Shown: one piece after another, positions 8,658 through 17,642 of the stretch
Numbering within the stretch: the stretch's first letter is position 1
Layout of the letters: the number at the start of each line of letters is the position of its first letter
Assembly (NCBI GenBank): GCA_903896925.1
Contig: CAITZM010000021.1
Location: 49,855 to 113,854 of the forward strand
Reading direction: 5' to 3'
From: an uncultured Lentisphaerota bacterium
GTDB taxonomy: Bacteria > Verrucomicrobiota > Kiritimatiellia > CAIQIC01
Length of the DNA stretch: 64,000 bases
Made by a program: the position numbers and the translations under genes
Notes under the pieces: model-generated
What the model saw: only the letters and a program-made list of their open reading frames with translations
What the model was told of the DNA's origin: nothing
Database searches by the model: none

Positions 8658-11441
8658 TCACTTTTTCCCTTTCGCGGGCTCCACGAAGCGGTCGTTCGGG
8701 CGCGACTGGGGCGGGTTGGTCGCCGCGGGGAAGCTGGGCCGGCCGTCCATGGTCAGCGGCGGCGCGCCGAGGCCGGTCCGGTCGAGTTGCGCCGGGCTTT
8801 TCTCGAGGCGGAGTCCGGCGATGATGCCGATGGGTTTGGCCAGCGACGAACGCACCACGAGGAAAAGTTTTTGCGTGCCTTGCAGCGGCTCCAGTACCGC
8901 CGGAAACTCGCGCTCCGCACCGCTGGTGAAGCGCGGGTAGAACTCGCCGAGCTTGGCGCCATCTTTGCCACCGGCGCGGAGTTCGAGTTTGACCTCGTTC
9001 TTCTGGAGAGGCAGCAGGCCGCGGTATTGCTCGAACCGGGCATATTCGAAATCAATCGTCGGCCGGGAACTGCGGAACACGAGGAACACGTCATGGGTGC
9101 CGGCCGCCTGCGGCGCGAGCGCGGCGAGGACTTCGTTATAGATGCAGATGTGCTGGCTCTTGGGCGGAGGTTCGTCGGACTGCGGCAGCGCGACTTCGCC
9201 GACAAGCGGGCCATCCACTTTGTCCAGCCGGACCTCGACCTTCGCCGGCGCGTTGGTGAGGTTGCCATAGACGACGCGGAAGCGCTGGTAGCCCGCCCCC
9301 AGCGGAACCTGGTTGAAACGGATGAACGAGTTGCTGCCGACGTTGAAGAGGAAGGTCCACTTCTCCCTGAGGCCCGCGGACACCTCGTCGTTCTGGATCG
9401 AGTCCAACACGAGCGGATCGGTCGCGCGCTGATGGCGCGGCACATAACCGGCGGACTTGTCGGTCTTGATCGCCACGCTCTTCTTGTAGGACGGCACGCC
9501 GTTGATCCCGTTGGCGGTGCAAGTGAGCCGGATGATTGCCGACTGCCAACCATCGGAGAAGTTGACCGTGCCTAGATCGAGCGCGTCACCATCCTTGAGG
9601 CTGCGCGCCGTCACCGGCAGTTCCTGCGCGACCAGTTGCGGCCACTTCGGCAACGGCGGCGGGCTGGCGAAGTCGTGACCGAAGCGGAACGGCTGGCCGC
9701 CGGGGAAATCTTCCGGCTTCAATGAGGCACTGGTGCGGGTGAAGTTCGGATGGAACGCGTTGTCGCGCGAGCGAACGTTGGCGCAACAGGTGTTGAACCA
9801 CGCGCCAGCCTGATGCGAACCGGGCGCGGCCCACATGAGGTTGTGCTGGAAATCCAGATCGCAGGTGGCCTCGTCGTGATAGGCGATGCCGAGAATCGCT
9901 GTCGCCCCGCCCCTGCTCCAGCGCATCGCCGCGGTGTCGTAGCAATCGTGCAGCACGTTGAAGATCTCCTGGCCGCGGACGCCGTTGAGGTTGCCGCCGC
10001 TGGCGCCGCCGCCGCTCAAGCCGCCGGCATCGCGCGTGAGCAGCAGGCAGTTGAAGCAGTGGTTGTGCGCGAACAAACTCGCGAGCGTCGGATAGGGCGC
10101 GCGCGTGCGCCCCGCGCCGGCCCAGTTGTCGCCCAGCATGGCAAACCAGCACCGTCCCGCGTTGCAGATCGTGTTGTAGGTGAACGTGTGCCCGCCGTAA
10201 TAGAAATCCGCCTCGGTGGGCGTCGTGATCGGATAGAGGTAGTGGCCCGCGTAGCTCGTCTGGTCAATCAGGCAGTTGTGCACCGTGTGCCGCAGGCCCT
10301 TGATGTGAAGACCCGCGCCGGCGCTGTAGCGGATGGCGCAGTTCAGGAAACGATTGTCGTGGCCGCTGACGTAGATGCCGGCCTCGCCCGCCTTGATCGT
10401 GTCGCGGCCTTTTTCAAGCTGCCCGGCTTCGTAATGATGAACGTAGTGCGAGATGTAGGCGAAGTCGCAACCGTCGAACGTGCAGTTCGCGGCTTGATCG
10501 AGCCGCGCCGAGGCGGCCCGCACCATCAGGCCGGTGACGATGATGTGCGACTGACCGGAAAGATCGAACGCCAGGGCGCGCCGCTTGGCTTCCACGCCGC
10601 GCGGTGCGCCGCCGTCGGGCGCGATGAAGAAAAGCGTGTTGTCCTGCCAATGCCATTCGCGCGGCTGGTCGAGCGCATGCATGTGCCCGACGATCATGCC
10701 GCGACCGTCCTGTGCCGACTGCGCATACTTCGCCCCATAGGTCGGGCCGAACCACCACGTCCGCGTGCGGTCACCGACGTTGATCTCGCCGGGTTTCGAG
10801 CTTTCGATGACGCCGGTCTGCACGCACCACGCCTCGTAATGCTCGCCGCAATAGAGCGCGCCCTTCCAGTAATTTTCCGGCTGGCCCTCCAGCAGCTTGC
10901 TCACGATGCGCCCCGGAATGTTGGTGCGCGTCTCCGCCGGAATCGTGAACTCGCCGAACGTCGGCCAGAGCGGCGCCAGCCCCGCGACAAACATCTCGCA
11001 GCCCGGCGACGGCTGGTTCGGGAAACGCGCCTCGATCATCACCTCGCCACCGGCGAACACTTGATTGCGCCCGAGCCCGAGCGTCCAGTTCATCGGCGCC
11101 TTCCAGATCTTTTTCGCCGCATCGAGCAGCGTCCAGCCGGTGACCGGCTCGCAGCCGCTGACGATGACCTGCTCGCTGTTGAACGGCTTGATTGTGATCG
11201 GCCGCTCCGCCGTGCCGCCGCGCGGAAACGTTACCGTCTCGCGATAGGTTCCGCCGCGCACCAGCAGCGTGTCGCCCGGCTGGAGCTTGTTCACCGCCGC
11301 CTGCAACGTGGCAAACGGCTGTGCGAGCGTACCGGGATGCGTGTCGTTGCCGTTGGGCGCGACACAAAAATCAGCCGCCCGGGTGTGGATGGCAACGAAC
11401 GCCAGCGCGCTTGCAAGGATGCGGATGAGGATTGGGTTCAT
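8658..11441 (-). CDS. Secreted right-handed beta-helix protein with CBM6-like C-terminus
   Basis: The 927-residue protein starts with the shared leader (MNPILIRILASALAF). DFCVAPNGNDTHPGTL and PFATLQAAVNKLQPGDTLLVRGGTYRE form the entry motif of DUF1565-type parallel beta-helices. Asn-rich rungs continue to about residue 610 (FLNCAIRYSAGAGLHI, HNCLIDQTSYAGH). A beta-sandwich resembling CBM6 follows (IRFNQVPLGAGYQRFRVVYG near 720), with further linker to the end. The fold is used by pectate lyases, alginate lyases and polysaccharide epimerases; no catalytic triad can be assigned with confidence. It lies in the operon-like run between the ceramidase-like and hydrolase genes. Confidence 0.85.
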   Translation of the reverse strand: MNPILIRILASALAFVAIHTRAADFCVAPNGNDTHPGTLAQPFATLQAAVNKLQPGDTLLVRGGTYRETVTFPRGGTAERPITIKPFNSEQVIVSGCEPVTGWTLLDAAKKIWKAPMNWTLGLGRNQVFAGGEVMIEARFPNQPSPGCEMFVAGLAPLWPTFGEFTIPAETRTNIPGRIVSKLLEGQPENYWKGALYCGEHYEAWCVQTGVIESSKPGEINVGDRTRTWWFGPTYGAKYAQSAQDGRGMIVGHMHALDQPREWHWQDNTLFFIAPDGGAPRGVEAKRRALAFDLSGQSHIIVTGLMVRAASARLDQAANCTFDGCDFAYISHYVHHYEAGQLEKGRDTIKAGEAGIYVSGHDNRFLNCAIRYSAGAGLHIKGLRHTVHNCLIDQTSYAGHYLYPITTPTEADFYYGGHTFTYNTICNAGRCWFAMLGDNWAGAGRTRAPYPTLASLFAHNHCFNCLLLTRDAGGLSGGGASGGNLNGVRGQEIFNVLHDCYDTAAMRWSRGGATAILGIAYHDEATCDLDFQHNLMWAAPGSHQAGAWFNTCCANVRSRDNAFHPNFTRTSASLKPEDFPGGQPFRFGHDFASPPPLPKWPQLVAQELPVTARSLKDGDALDLGTVNFSDGWQSAIIRLTCTANGINGVPSYKKSVAIKTDKSAGYVPRHQRATDPLVLDSIQNDEVSAGLREKWTFLFNVGSNSFIRFNQVPLGAGYQRFRVVYGNLTNAPAKVEVRLDKVDGPLVGEVALPQSDEPPPKSQHICIYNEVLAALAPQAAGTHDVFLVFRSSRPTIDFEYARFEQYRGLLPLQKNEVKLELRAGGKDGAKLGEFYPRFTSGAEREFPAVLEPLQGTQKLFLVVRSSLAKPIGIIAGLRLEKSPAQLDRTGLGAPPLTMDGRPSFPAATNPPQSRPNDRFVEPAKGKK

Positions 11442-11465
11442 GGTGTGTTTTCTTTTGTGAGCGGA

Positions 11466-12713
11466 TTATTGAATGGTTCCGGCCAGCGCGGCCAGCGCGT
11501 CTATGAGCTTTTCGCCATCGCCGGCGGTGAAGCCGGCGGGCACGTTGCGCGCTTCGTGGCCACCTTCCTGCATGGCAGCGCGCGTGGGGCAGTAGCCATG
11601 CCAGCCGTTGGCGAGCGTGACCCAGAGCACCGGGGCCTTCAGCCGCGCACGCAGGGCGGCGCCGAGTTCGGCCATCAGCTCCACCGGCGCCGCGGCGATC
11701 CAGACATCGCCCAGCCGCCACATGGCGATTTCAAACTGTTCCCGGCCGAGGGTCACGGTCGTCGCCGCGCAAGCGAGACCGGTTTTTTTATCCGCGTGGA
11801 CCGGGCGGACACCGCGCTGGAGCACGCCGATAAACGCGGACGCCGCCCGCGCCAGGCGCTGCACATTCTGGGTATCCTGCGAGGAGATCCACGGATTCAC
11901 GTTGCCGCCCGCGCCCTGCAAAAATAAGGCGTGGCTATCGGGAAATTCGGCTTCCAGCTGCGCGCAGGCGACGGCGGGGAACTCGCCGCTGATCAGCCGG
12001 TTGCCCTGCCCCAGCGTGACGGGATGAATACCGAGACTCCACAGCCAAAACTGGCGCGGGCCGTTGGACTGCCGGAACGCCAGCAGCGTCAGCGTCGGAT
12101 CGGGCGCAGCCTCCGGCACCAGATCAGTGTTGATGTCCGGATTCCAGCACATGCGCGCCCGGCCCTCCACCAGCACGCGCCGATGGTAGCCGAGGCCGAG
12201 CGCGGACTCGCGCACCCAGGCGGTGGCCGGGAACGTCATGACCGCCGCCTTGCGGGCGGTATCGAGCGCGCGTTCCTCGATGCCCTGCAGATAAGCCGGC
12301 GTGCAGGCGGGGCCGGCGTGGGTGTGCGTCGTGGACACCAACACCCGCTCCGTGCCGATCTTGAGCTCCGCCGCGATCTTCGCGCGCAAGGCGAGCGCCC
12401 ATTCGGTAGGCAGCACACAGAGATCGAACACGACGAGCACCGCGGGCGCGCCGTCGCGACGCAACGCGCAGGCGCGCACCGCCAGCGGATCGAGCACGCC
12501 ATCGTTGCCCGGCCGCATCTTGAACGGATAGCCGAACAGATCGGCGGAACGCTCCGGCGTGATATCGGCCTTGGCAAAGCCGACCGCGAGGCGCAACGGA
12601 TCGTTGGCGAGCGTGACCGCCTCCGGCGGCGACTGCGCCAAGCCCGCCGGCGCGGCCGCGAGGGCGGCGAACGCCAGCGCGCTCATGATGCTGCGGATGA
12701 TGATGGGTTTCAT
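11466..12713 (-). CDS. Neutral/alkaline ceramidase-like secreted protein
   Basis: The 415-residue product (shared leader MKPIIIRSIMSALAFAALA, cleavage near LAQ) resembles the N-terminal catalytic domain of neutral non-lysosomal ceramidases. It has VGFAKADITPERSADLFGY at the start, a zinc-binding STTHTHAGP motif, and FLQGAGGNVNPW, the characteristic nucleophile-region motif. It is shorter than full ceramidases because the C-terminal immunoglobulin-like domain is missing. In PVC genomes this domain is common in glycan loci, so real ceramide hydrolysis is doubtful; it may cleave another amide or ester. I take the leader-matching ATG at 12713, although the frame stays open upstream inside the GH3 gene. 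Confidence 0.8.
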   Translation of the reverse strand: MKPIIIRSIMSALAFAALAAAPAGLAQSPPEAVTLANDPLRLAVGFAKADITPERSADLFGYPFKMRPGNDGVLDPLAVRACALRRDGAPAVLVVFDLCVLPTEWALALRAKIAAELKIGTERVLVSTTHTHAGPACTPAYLQGIEERALDTARKAAVMTFPATAWVRESALGLGYHRRVLVEGRARMCWNPDINTDLVPEAAPDPTLTLLAFRQSNGPRQFWLWSLGIHPVTLGQGNRLISGEFPAVACAQLEAEFPDSHALFLQGAGGNVNPWISSQDTQNVQRLARAASAFIGVLQRGVRPVHADKKTGLACAATTVTLGREQFEIAMWRLGDVWIAAAPVELMAELGAALRARLKAPVLWVTLANGWHGYCPTRAAMQEGGHEARNVPAGFTAGDGEKLIDALAALAGTIQ

Positions 12714-12751
12714 GGATTGATTTCGTTTGGTTGGTTGATCGGCAACAGGAT

Positions 12752-15094
12752 CTATTTCACACGAAATTCGCCTTTCAATCGGATGTCTTCGGATGAGGCG
12801 CCGATCATCACGTTGAACTGGCCGGGCTCGACGACGCGGTTCAGGTTGGCGTCGAAGAGCGCCAACTCGTCGGGCGTCAGCCTGAAGGAGCAGGTTTTCG
12901 TTTCGCCGGGGGCGAGGTCGAGTTTGGCGAAGCCGCGCAGTTCCTTCACGGGCGTCGCGACGCTGCTGACGACATCCTCGATATAGAGCTGCACGGTTTC
13001 TTTTCCGCGTCGCCTGCCGGTGTTCGTCACGGTGCAGCGGACTTCGACGCCATCCGCTGGGGCGATTTCGGCTGCGCTCACGTGCAGGTCGCGATATTCG
13101 AACTGCGTGTAGCTCAAGCCGTGACCGAACGGATAGAGCGGCGTGGCCTCCAGGTCCACATAAGCGCGCGGGCCCGCCGAGTTCAGCCAATGGCGCTTGG
13201 ACTTTTTCGTATTGTAGAAGACGGGCAGTTGGCCCGCGTGGCGCGGCACCGTGACGGAGAGTTTCCCGCTGGGATTGATGTCGCCGAAGAGCACCTCGGC
13301 CACGGCCTGTCCGCCTCTTTCGCCGGGCAGCCACGCCTCGACAATCGCAGACACGTGTTGCGCGATCCAGCGCGTGGCCAGCGCGCGCCCGTTCACGAGC
13401 ACGACCACGGCGGGCTTGCCGCTCGCCTGCACGGCCTCGACCAGTTCCTCCTGCAAGCCCGTCAATTCGAGCGTCGCCGAATCGCGGCCCTCGCCATCCG
13501 TGCCGGTCTGCTGGCCAATCCCGCCGCGATGATTTTCCCCGACCACGACAATCGCCACATCGGCGGCGGCGGCGACCGCTTTCGCTTCGGCGAGCTGATG
13601 GAGCTGCGTGCCCTCGATCGCGCAGCCCTTGACGTAGTGCACCGCGACCTCGGCGGGAACGGACTGCTTGATGCCCTGCAGGATCGTGACGATCGGCTGC
13701 GGGATGACTTCCGAAATGTAATCGCCAAGTTGGTTGCGCGGCTCGTCGGCGTTCGGCCCGATCACCGCGATGGAGCGGAGCGTCTTGCGCAGCGGCAACA
13801 GCTGGTTTTCGTTTTTCAGCAGCACGATGCTTTCGCGAGCCGCCTGCAAGGACAGGTCTTGGTGCGCGGAGCTGTGCACGACCCCGGTCGCCCGCTGCAC
13901 GTCAACGTAGGGCCGCTCGAACAGGCCGAGCCGGAATTTCTGTTTGAGGATGCGCCGCACCGCGCGATCCACAAGGCTCTCGGAAATTTTGCCTTCGCGC
14001 ACGGCAGCGATCAGGTCGAGCATGTAGCCCGATTCGTACGTGATGCCCACATCCACGCCCGCGGTCAGCGCCTTGATGCCCGCCTCCTTTTGCGATGCGG
14101 CCACGCCTTCATAGACGAGCGTCCCGATGCCACCGCCCTCCGCCAGCACCAGCCCATCGAAGCCCAGCTCGCCGCGCAGCATATCCGTCAGCAGTCGCGA
14201 CGAAGCGTGCGTGGGCATGCCGTCCACGGCTGGATACGTCGCCATGACGCCGAGCGCACCGCAACGCCGGACGCCCGCCTGCCACGGCGGCAGGAACACC
14301 TCGCGCAACTGCCGCTCGGAAACCTCCATCGCGCCGCGCTCGAAGCCGCTGACCGGCTGGCTCTGCCCCGGGAAATGACACAGCCCCGCCACCACTTTGT
14401 CCGGCGCGGAAACGTCCGCGCCCTGCATCGAGCGCACGATGGCCTCGGCGATGCGCGCGCACAGAAACGGGTCCTCGCTGAAAGCCTCCTCGTTGCGGCC
14501 CAGCCGCGGATCGCGGATCGGCTCGATCACGAGGGTGAAGTTTTGATGCACACCGATGGCGCGCGCCTCGCGCGCCACCGCGGCGTACACATTCGAAAGC
14601 AGTTCCACATTCCACGTGCTGCCGAGCGCCGGGCCCTCGGGAAAAATCGTACCGCCCGCGCACATCAGACCGTGCGTGCCTTCCTCGGTCTGGAGCAGCG
14701 GAATACCGAGCCGTGTCTGTTCGGTGGCGAGTTGCTGGAGCCGGTTGAGAAACTCCGCCTGCTGCCGCGGTCCCTCCTGCAAAAGCCAATTCGGAAGCGT
14801 GAAGAACCCGCCGCCCGGCCCCAGTCCTCGCACCTGCGTTCCAGCGGTCAGTTTCAGAACGGTGTCCTGTTTCGCGGCGATGTCCTTGCCGAGCTTGCCC
14901 ACCCAGCCACACGGCATATTCATCTGCCCGACTTTTTCCTCCAGCGTCATGCGTCTGAGCAGATCGGCGACGCGCCTCTCGCTCGGCTGCGCCGGATCGC
15001 GATAGACCGCTGGAGCCGCTGTCTCGGCGGCGCCGGCTGCGCAAGCGGCAAGCGCCAGCGCGCTCATGATGACGCGGGTGATGGTTGTGCTCAT
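12752..15094 (-). CDS. Glycoside hydrolase family 3 protein with altered active-site motifs
   Basis: This 780-residue secreted protein (leader MSTTITRVIMSALAL) has the GH3 order: a TIM-barrel domain with RVADLLRRMTLEEKVGQM at its start and GRNEEAFSEDPFL; an alpha/beta sandwich domain (SIVLLKNENQLLPLRK, VVVLVNGRALAT); and a C-terminal FnIII-like domain (TVTNTGRRRGKETVQLYI, KTCSFRLTPDEL). Beta-glucosidases and beta-xylosidases share it. The usual KH dyad is CH (Cys239-His240). The catalytic-Asp segment GFDGLVVSD reads GFDGLVLAE, placing Glu319 at the nucleophile position. It therefore may not be a standard retaining glucosidase. Spacing to the neighbours is 38 and 16 bp. Confidence 0.88.
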   Translation of the reverse strand: MSTTITRVIMSALALAACAAGAAETAAPAVYRDPAQPSERRVADLLRRMTLEEKVGQMNMPCGWVGKLGKDIAAKQDTVLKLTAGTQVRGLGPGGGFFTLPNWLLQEGPRQQAEFLNRLQQLATEQTRLGIPLLQTEEGTHGLMCAGGTIFPEGPALGSTWNVELLSNVYAAVAREARAIGVHQNFTLVIEPIRDPRLGRNEEAFSEDPFLCARIAEAIVRSMQGADVSAPDKVVAGLCHFPGQSQPVSGFERGAMEVSERQLREVFLPPWQAGVRRCGALGVMATYPAVDGMPTHASSRLLTDMLRGELGFDGLVLAEGGGIGTLVYEGVAASQKEAGIKALTAGVDVGITYESGYMLDLIAAVREGKISESLVDRAVRRILKQKFRLGLFERPYVDVQRATGVVHSSAHQDLSLQAARESIVLLKNENQLLPLRKTLRSIAVIGPNADEPRNQLGDYISEVIPQPIVTILQGIKQSVPAEVAVHYVKGCAIEGTQLHQLAEAKAVAAAADVAIVVVGENHRGGIGQQTGTDGEGRDSATLELTGLQEELVEAVQASGKPAVVVLVNGRALATRWIAQHVSAIVEAWLPGERGGQAVAEVLFGDINPSGKLSVTVPRHAGQLPVFYNTKKSKRHWLNSAGPRAYVDLEATPLYPFGHGLSYTQFEYRDLHVSAAEIAPADGVEVRCTVTNTGRRRGKETVQLYIEDVVSSVATPVKELRGFAKLDLAPGETKTCSFRLTPDELALFDANLNRVVEPGQFNVMIGASSEDIRLKGEFRVK

Positions 15095-15110
15095 GGTTTG
15101 GTTGTTTCTG

Positions 15111-17642
15111 TCATGGGCCATAGACGCGCAGCTCGGGAACGACGCCATCATAACCATTGCGCTTCCAATAGCGGACGTACCGATACGGCTGACGCGCGCT
15201 GAAGTTCGCGCTCCACGTGCCACCGGGCGCCGGGTCGGGATCGAGGCCGTGCTCGGCGATGGTGACGAACGTCTTGAACTCGGGATCGTTCGACGCCAGC
15301 AACTCGAACCCCATGCGGCTCTCCGTGTGATCCTTGTTCTTCCGCAACGTCAGTTCGACGCGCGAGATGGACACGGCGCGACCAAGGTCCACTTGCAGCC
15401 AGCCAACACCCGGAAAACCTGGATACCAAAATGAATTCGGGTTGCCGTCGAACGCTTTGGCTGGTGCTTCCTTCGGGCTGTCCGCCTTCGACGCCGTATA
15501 AGCTGTCTCGTGCAGGCCTGCCGCGAGATCTTTGCCCTTCTCGGCGGGTGTCACACTGACCATCACGTCGGCGTGGTTTTCAGCGGCGAAGTCGCTGGCC
15601 GTCAGGCGCAGCACATAGTCGCCGGGTGCGGAAAACGCCACAGCGATGTCGGTCATCCACGTCTGCAGGCCGAAGAAGGTCACGTCGCCCGGGCCGCTGA
15701 CCTTGCTCCACTCGAATTGCGTCGTGCCGTGCGGTCGCCCGTCGTCGCGGATCGTGCCGTGCAGCCGGAGGTTTTCCAGCAACGAAACGCTGCGGACTTC
15801 GCCGATGCTCACCAGCGGCGGTTGGTTGCTCCCGTCGGTTTTGGGCAGGCGCGCGAGCAGATCGCGATAGGCCGGTTCGAGGCCGGCCTGGGCCACGGTC
15901 GCCTTGGCGAGCGGATACGCGGACCAGTTCGCGGTTTTGTCTAACACCGTGCGTTCCTCGACGAGCGCCTGCCGCATTTTCTCTTTCTCCGGTGGCAATT
16001 TCTCTTTCGGCCGACGGCTGCGGTCGTTGTCGGTGAAATTGTCGCGCAGGACATGATGGCTGCCCTTGATCAGATACCAGTAGGCGAGCGTGCCTTCGAT
16101 CACGTTGCGCTCGACCGTCCAGTAGCGGCACTCGTTGTCGAGGTAGAGGCCCTGGCTGTCCCGGCTGAAAACGCCACGGATGTAATTGTCGGAAATCACA
16201 CCGGGCGCGCCATCGGAACTGGCGTCAAACCACGTGTAGATCGCCCCGCCATCAAACGTGTTCTGCATCGTGTCTTCGATGCGATTCCAGCGGACACTGA
16301 CTTCGCCATACTTCGCCGGCGGCTTGCCGAATATTTTGTTCACGAGCAAGCCGATGTAGGGCACGTCGCGGACGTGATTGTGATGGATCTCTGCCTTGGA
16401 CAGCTTGCCGGTCAGCAGCGCCGGAGCCATCCGGTAGTCCGCGCCCGTGTGATAGAAGAGGTTGTTGGCGATGGTGAGATTTTCCGGCGCGGCTTGCGGA
16501 TCTTTGACGGCTCCCAAGCCGAGACCTTCGGCGGAGATGTCCCAAAACACATTCCCCACGACCTGCGCATCGCTGACTTGGTGCAGATGCAGGCCGATGC
16601 CGCCAAGCCGGGTAAAGGTGTTGCGATGAAACCGCAGCCGGTTCGCGTCAGTGGCATACACATTGGCGAACGACATTCCGCCCTTGCCTCCCTTGCCGCG
16701 CACGATGTGGCCGGGATCATAGCCGAACCAGCCTTCCTCGGCCGGGCTGTGCCAACCGGCATCGGCGAAGGTGAGTCCCTCGAAGCACAGATCGTTGGCG
16801 CCTTTGCTTTCCACCAAGCGCTCCAGCAGCGGCACAACCGCCGGCGTGTCACCGATTTTTTCGCCGGGCAGCGGCAGATAGAAAAGCTTGCCATCCGTCT
16901 TGTCGAAATACCACTCGCCCGGCTCGTCCAGCAGTTCGAGCGCATTTTCCAGCACGACCGGGGCGGACGACTTGAAGCCGACAAAGGTTGGGGCCATCCA
17001 CTCGGGCGTATCCTTGAGCAGCACCTCGGTGCGATTACCATCGGCCTTGGCGACCGACTTCACCGAAAGGATGTAATACCGCCAACCGACCTGCTGGCTC
17101 ACCTGCAAATCCAGCGGCCGGGCAAACGCCGCGACCGCCGGATCGTCGAGCACGATGCCGCGTCCTTGGCCTTTTTCGTTGCGCGACATCCCCGCCGGAA
17201 TCATCGGCTTCGAATGGGCACGAGAGCGGCGCTGGCCGTTGACGTAAAGATCACGCAGTCCTTTCGGCAGCAGCGCCACGTCCAAGTCAGCCTGCCACAA
17301 CGCGCGGCCACTGCTCGTCACTTCCTTCCAACCGGCCACCACGCGCCCACCGCTAAGCACGACGGTTTCACCCGCCGCCGCGCGCCACGTGACGCCCGAA
17401 TCTTCCGGGCCAAACGTCAACGTCTTTCCGAGCCGGTAGGTCCCGCCACGGATCGTCACCGTGACCGGCTTCGTCGCAGCGCGTGCGGCCTGCTGCGCGC
17501 GCTCCAACGTGGCAAACGGCGCATCGGTTCCACCGCTACCGGTGTCATTGCCGTTGGTCGCGACGAGGAAATCTGTCGCGGTGGCGGTATGGCACGCCAA
17601 TGCCAGCGCGCTCACGAGGATGCGGGTGATCGTGGTCTTCAC
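15111..17642 (-). CDS. Secreted beta-helix protein with PKD and discoidin (F5/8C) domains
   Basis: The start is a GTG that overlaps the stop of the preceding gene (GTGA), and the first residues match the shared leader ([16 protein letters not shown]). The 843 residues divide into a DUF1565/beta-helix region (about 22-620, entry FLVATNGNDTGSGGTDAPFATL, later NLTIANNLFYHTGADY), a PKD-like domain (about 630-725, FSAPGDYVLRLTASDF) and a C-terminal coagulation-factor 5/8 type C domain (about 730-843, AFDGNPNSFWYPG, GWLQVDLGRAVSISRVELT). The last two probably bind glycan. The beta-helix may be a lyase or glycosidase, but catalytic residues were not identified. Confidence 0.87.
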   Translation of the reverse strand: MKTTITRILVSALALACHTATATDFLVATNGNDTGSGGTDAPFATLERAQQAARAATKPVTVTIRGGTYRLGKTLTFGPEDSGVTWRAAAGETVVLSGGRVVAGWKEVTSSGRALWQADLDVALLPKGLRDLYVNGQRRSRAHSKPMIPAGMSRNEKGQGRGIVLDDPAVAAFARPLDLQVSQQVGWRYYILSVKSVAKADGNRTEVLLKDTPEWMAPTFVGFKSSAPVVLENALELLDEPGEWYFDKTDGKLFYLPLPGEKIGDTPAVVPLLERLVESKGANDLCFEGLTFADAGWHSPAEEGWFGYDPGHIVRGKGGKGGMSFANVYATDANRLRFHRNTFTRLGGIGLHLHQVSDAQVVGNVFWDISAEGLGLGAVKDPQAAPENLTIANNLFYHTGADYRMAPALLTGKLSKAEIHHNHVRDVPYIGLLVNKIFGKPPAKYGEVSVRWNRIEDTMQNTFDGGAIYTWFDASSDGAPGVISDNYIRGVFSRDSQGLYLDNECRYWTVERNVIEGTLAYWYLIKGSHHVLRDNFTDNDRSRRPKEKLPPEKEKMRQALVEERTVLDKTANWSAYPLAKATVAQAGLEPAYRDLLARLPKTDGSNQPPLVSIGEVRSVSLLENLRLHGTIRDDGRPHGTTQFEWSKVSGPGDVTFFGLQTWMTDIAVAFSAPGDYVLRLTASDFAAENHADVMVSVTPAEKGKDLAAGLHETAYTASKADSPKEAPAKAFDGNPNSFWYPGFPGVGWLQVDLGRAVSISRVELTLRKNKDHTESRMGFELLASNDPEFKTFVTIAEHGLDPDPAPGGTWSANFSARQPYRYVRYWKRNGYDGVVPELRVYGP

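Noticed and set aside
9750..11927. 725-codon plus-strand open frame
   Set aside because: Antisense to the beta-helix and ceramidase-like genes. Composition is that of a GC-rich shadow, and no signal peptide or motif is present.
13082..15202. 706-codon plus-strand open frame
   Set aside because: Antisense to the GH3 gene, whose three domains are clear. The shadow has no domain.
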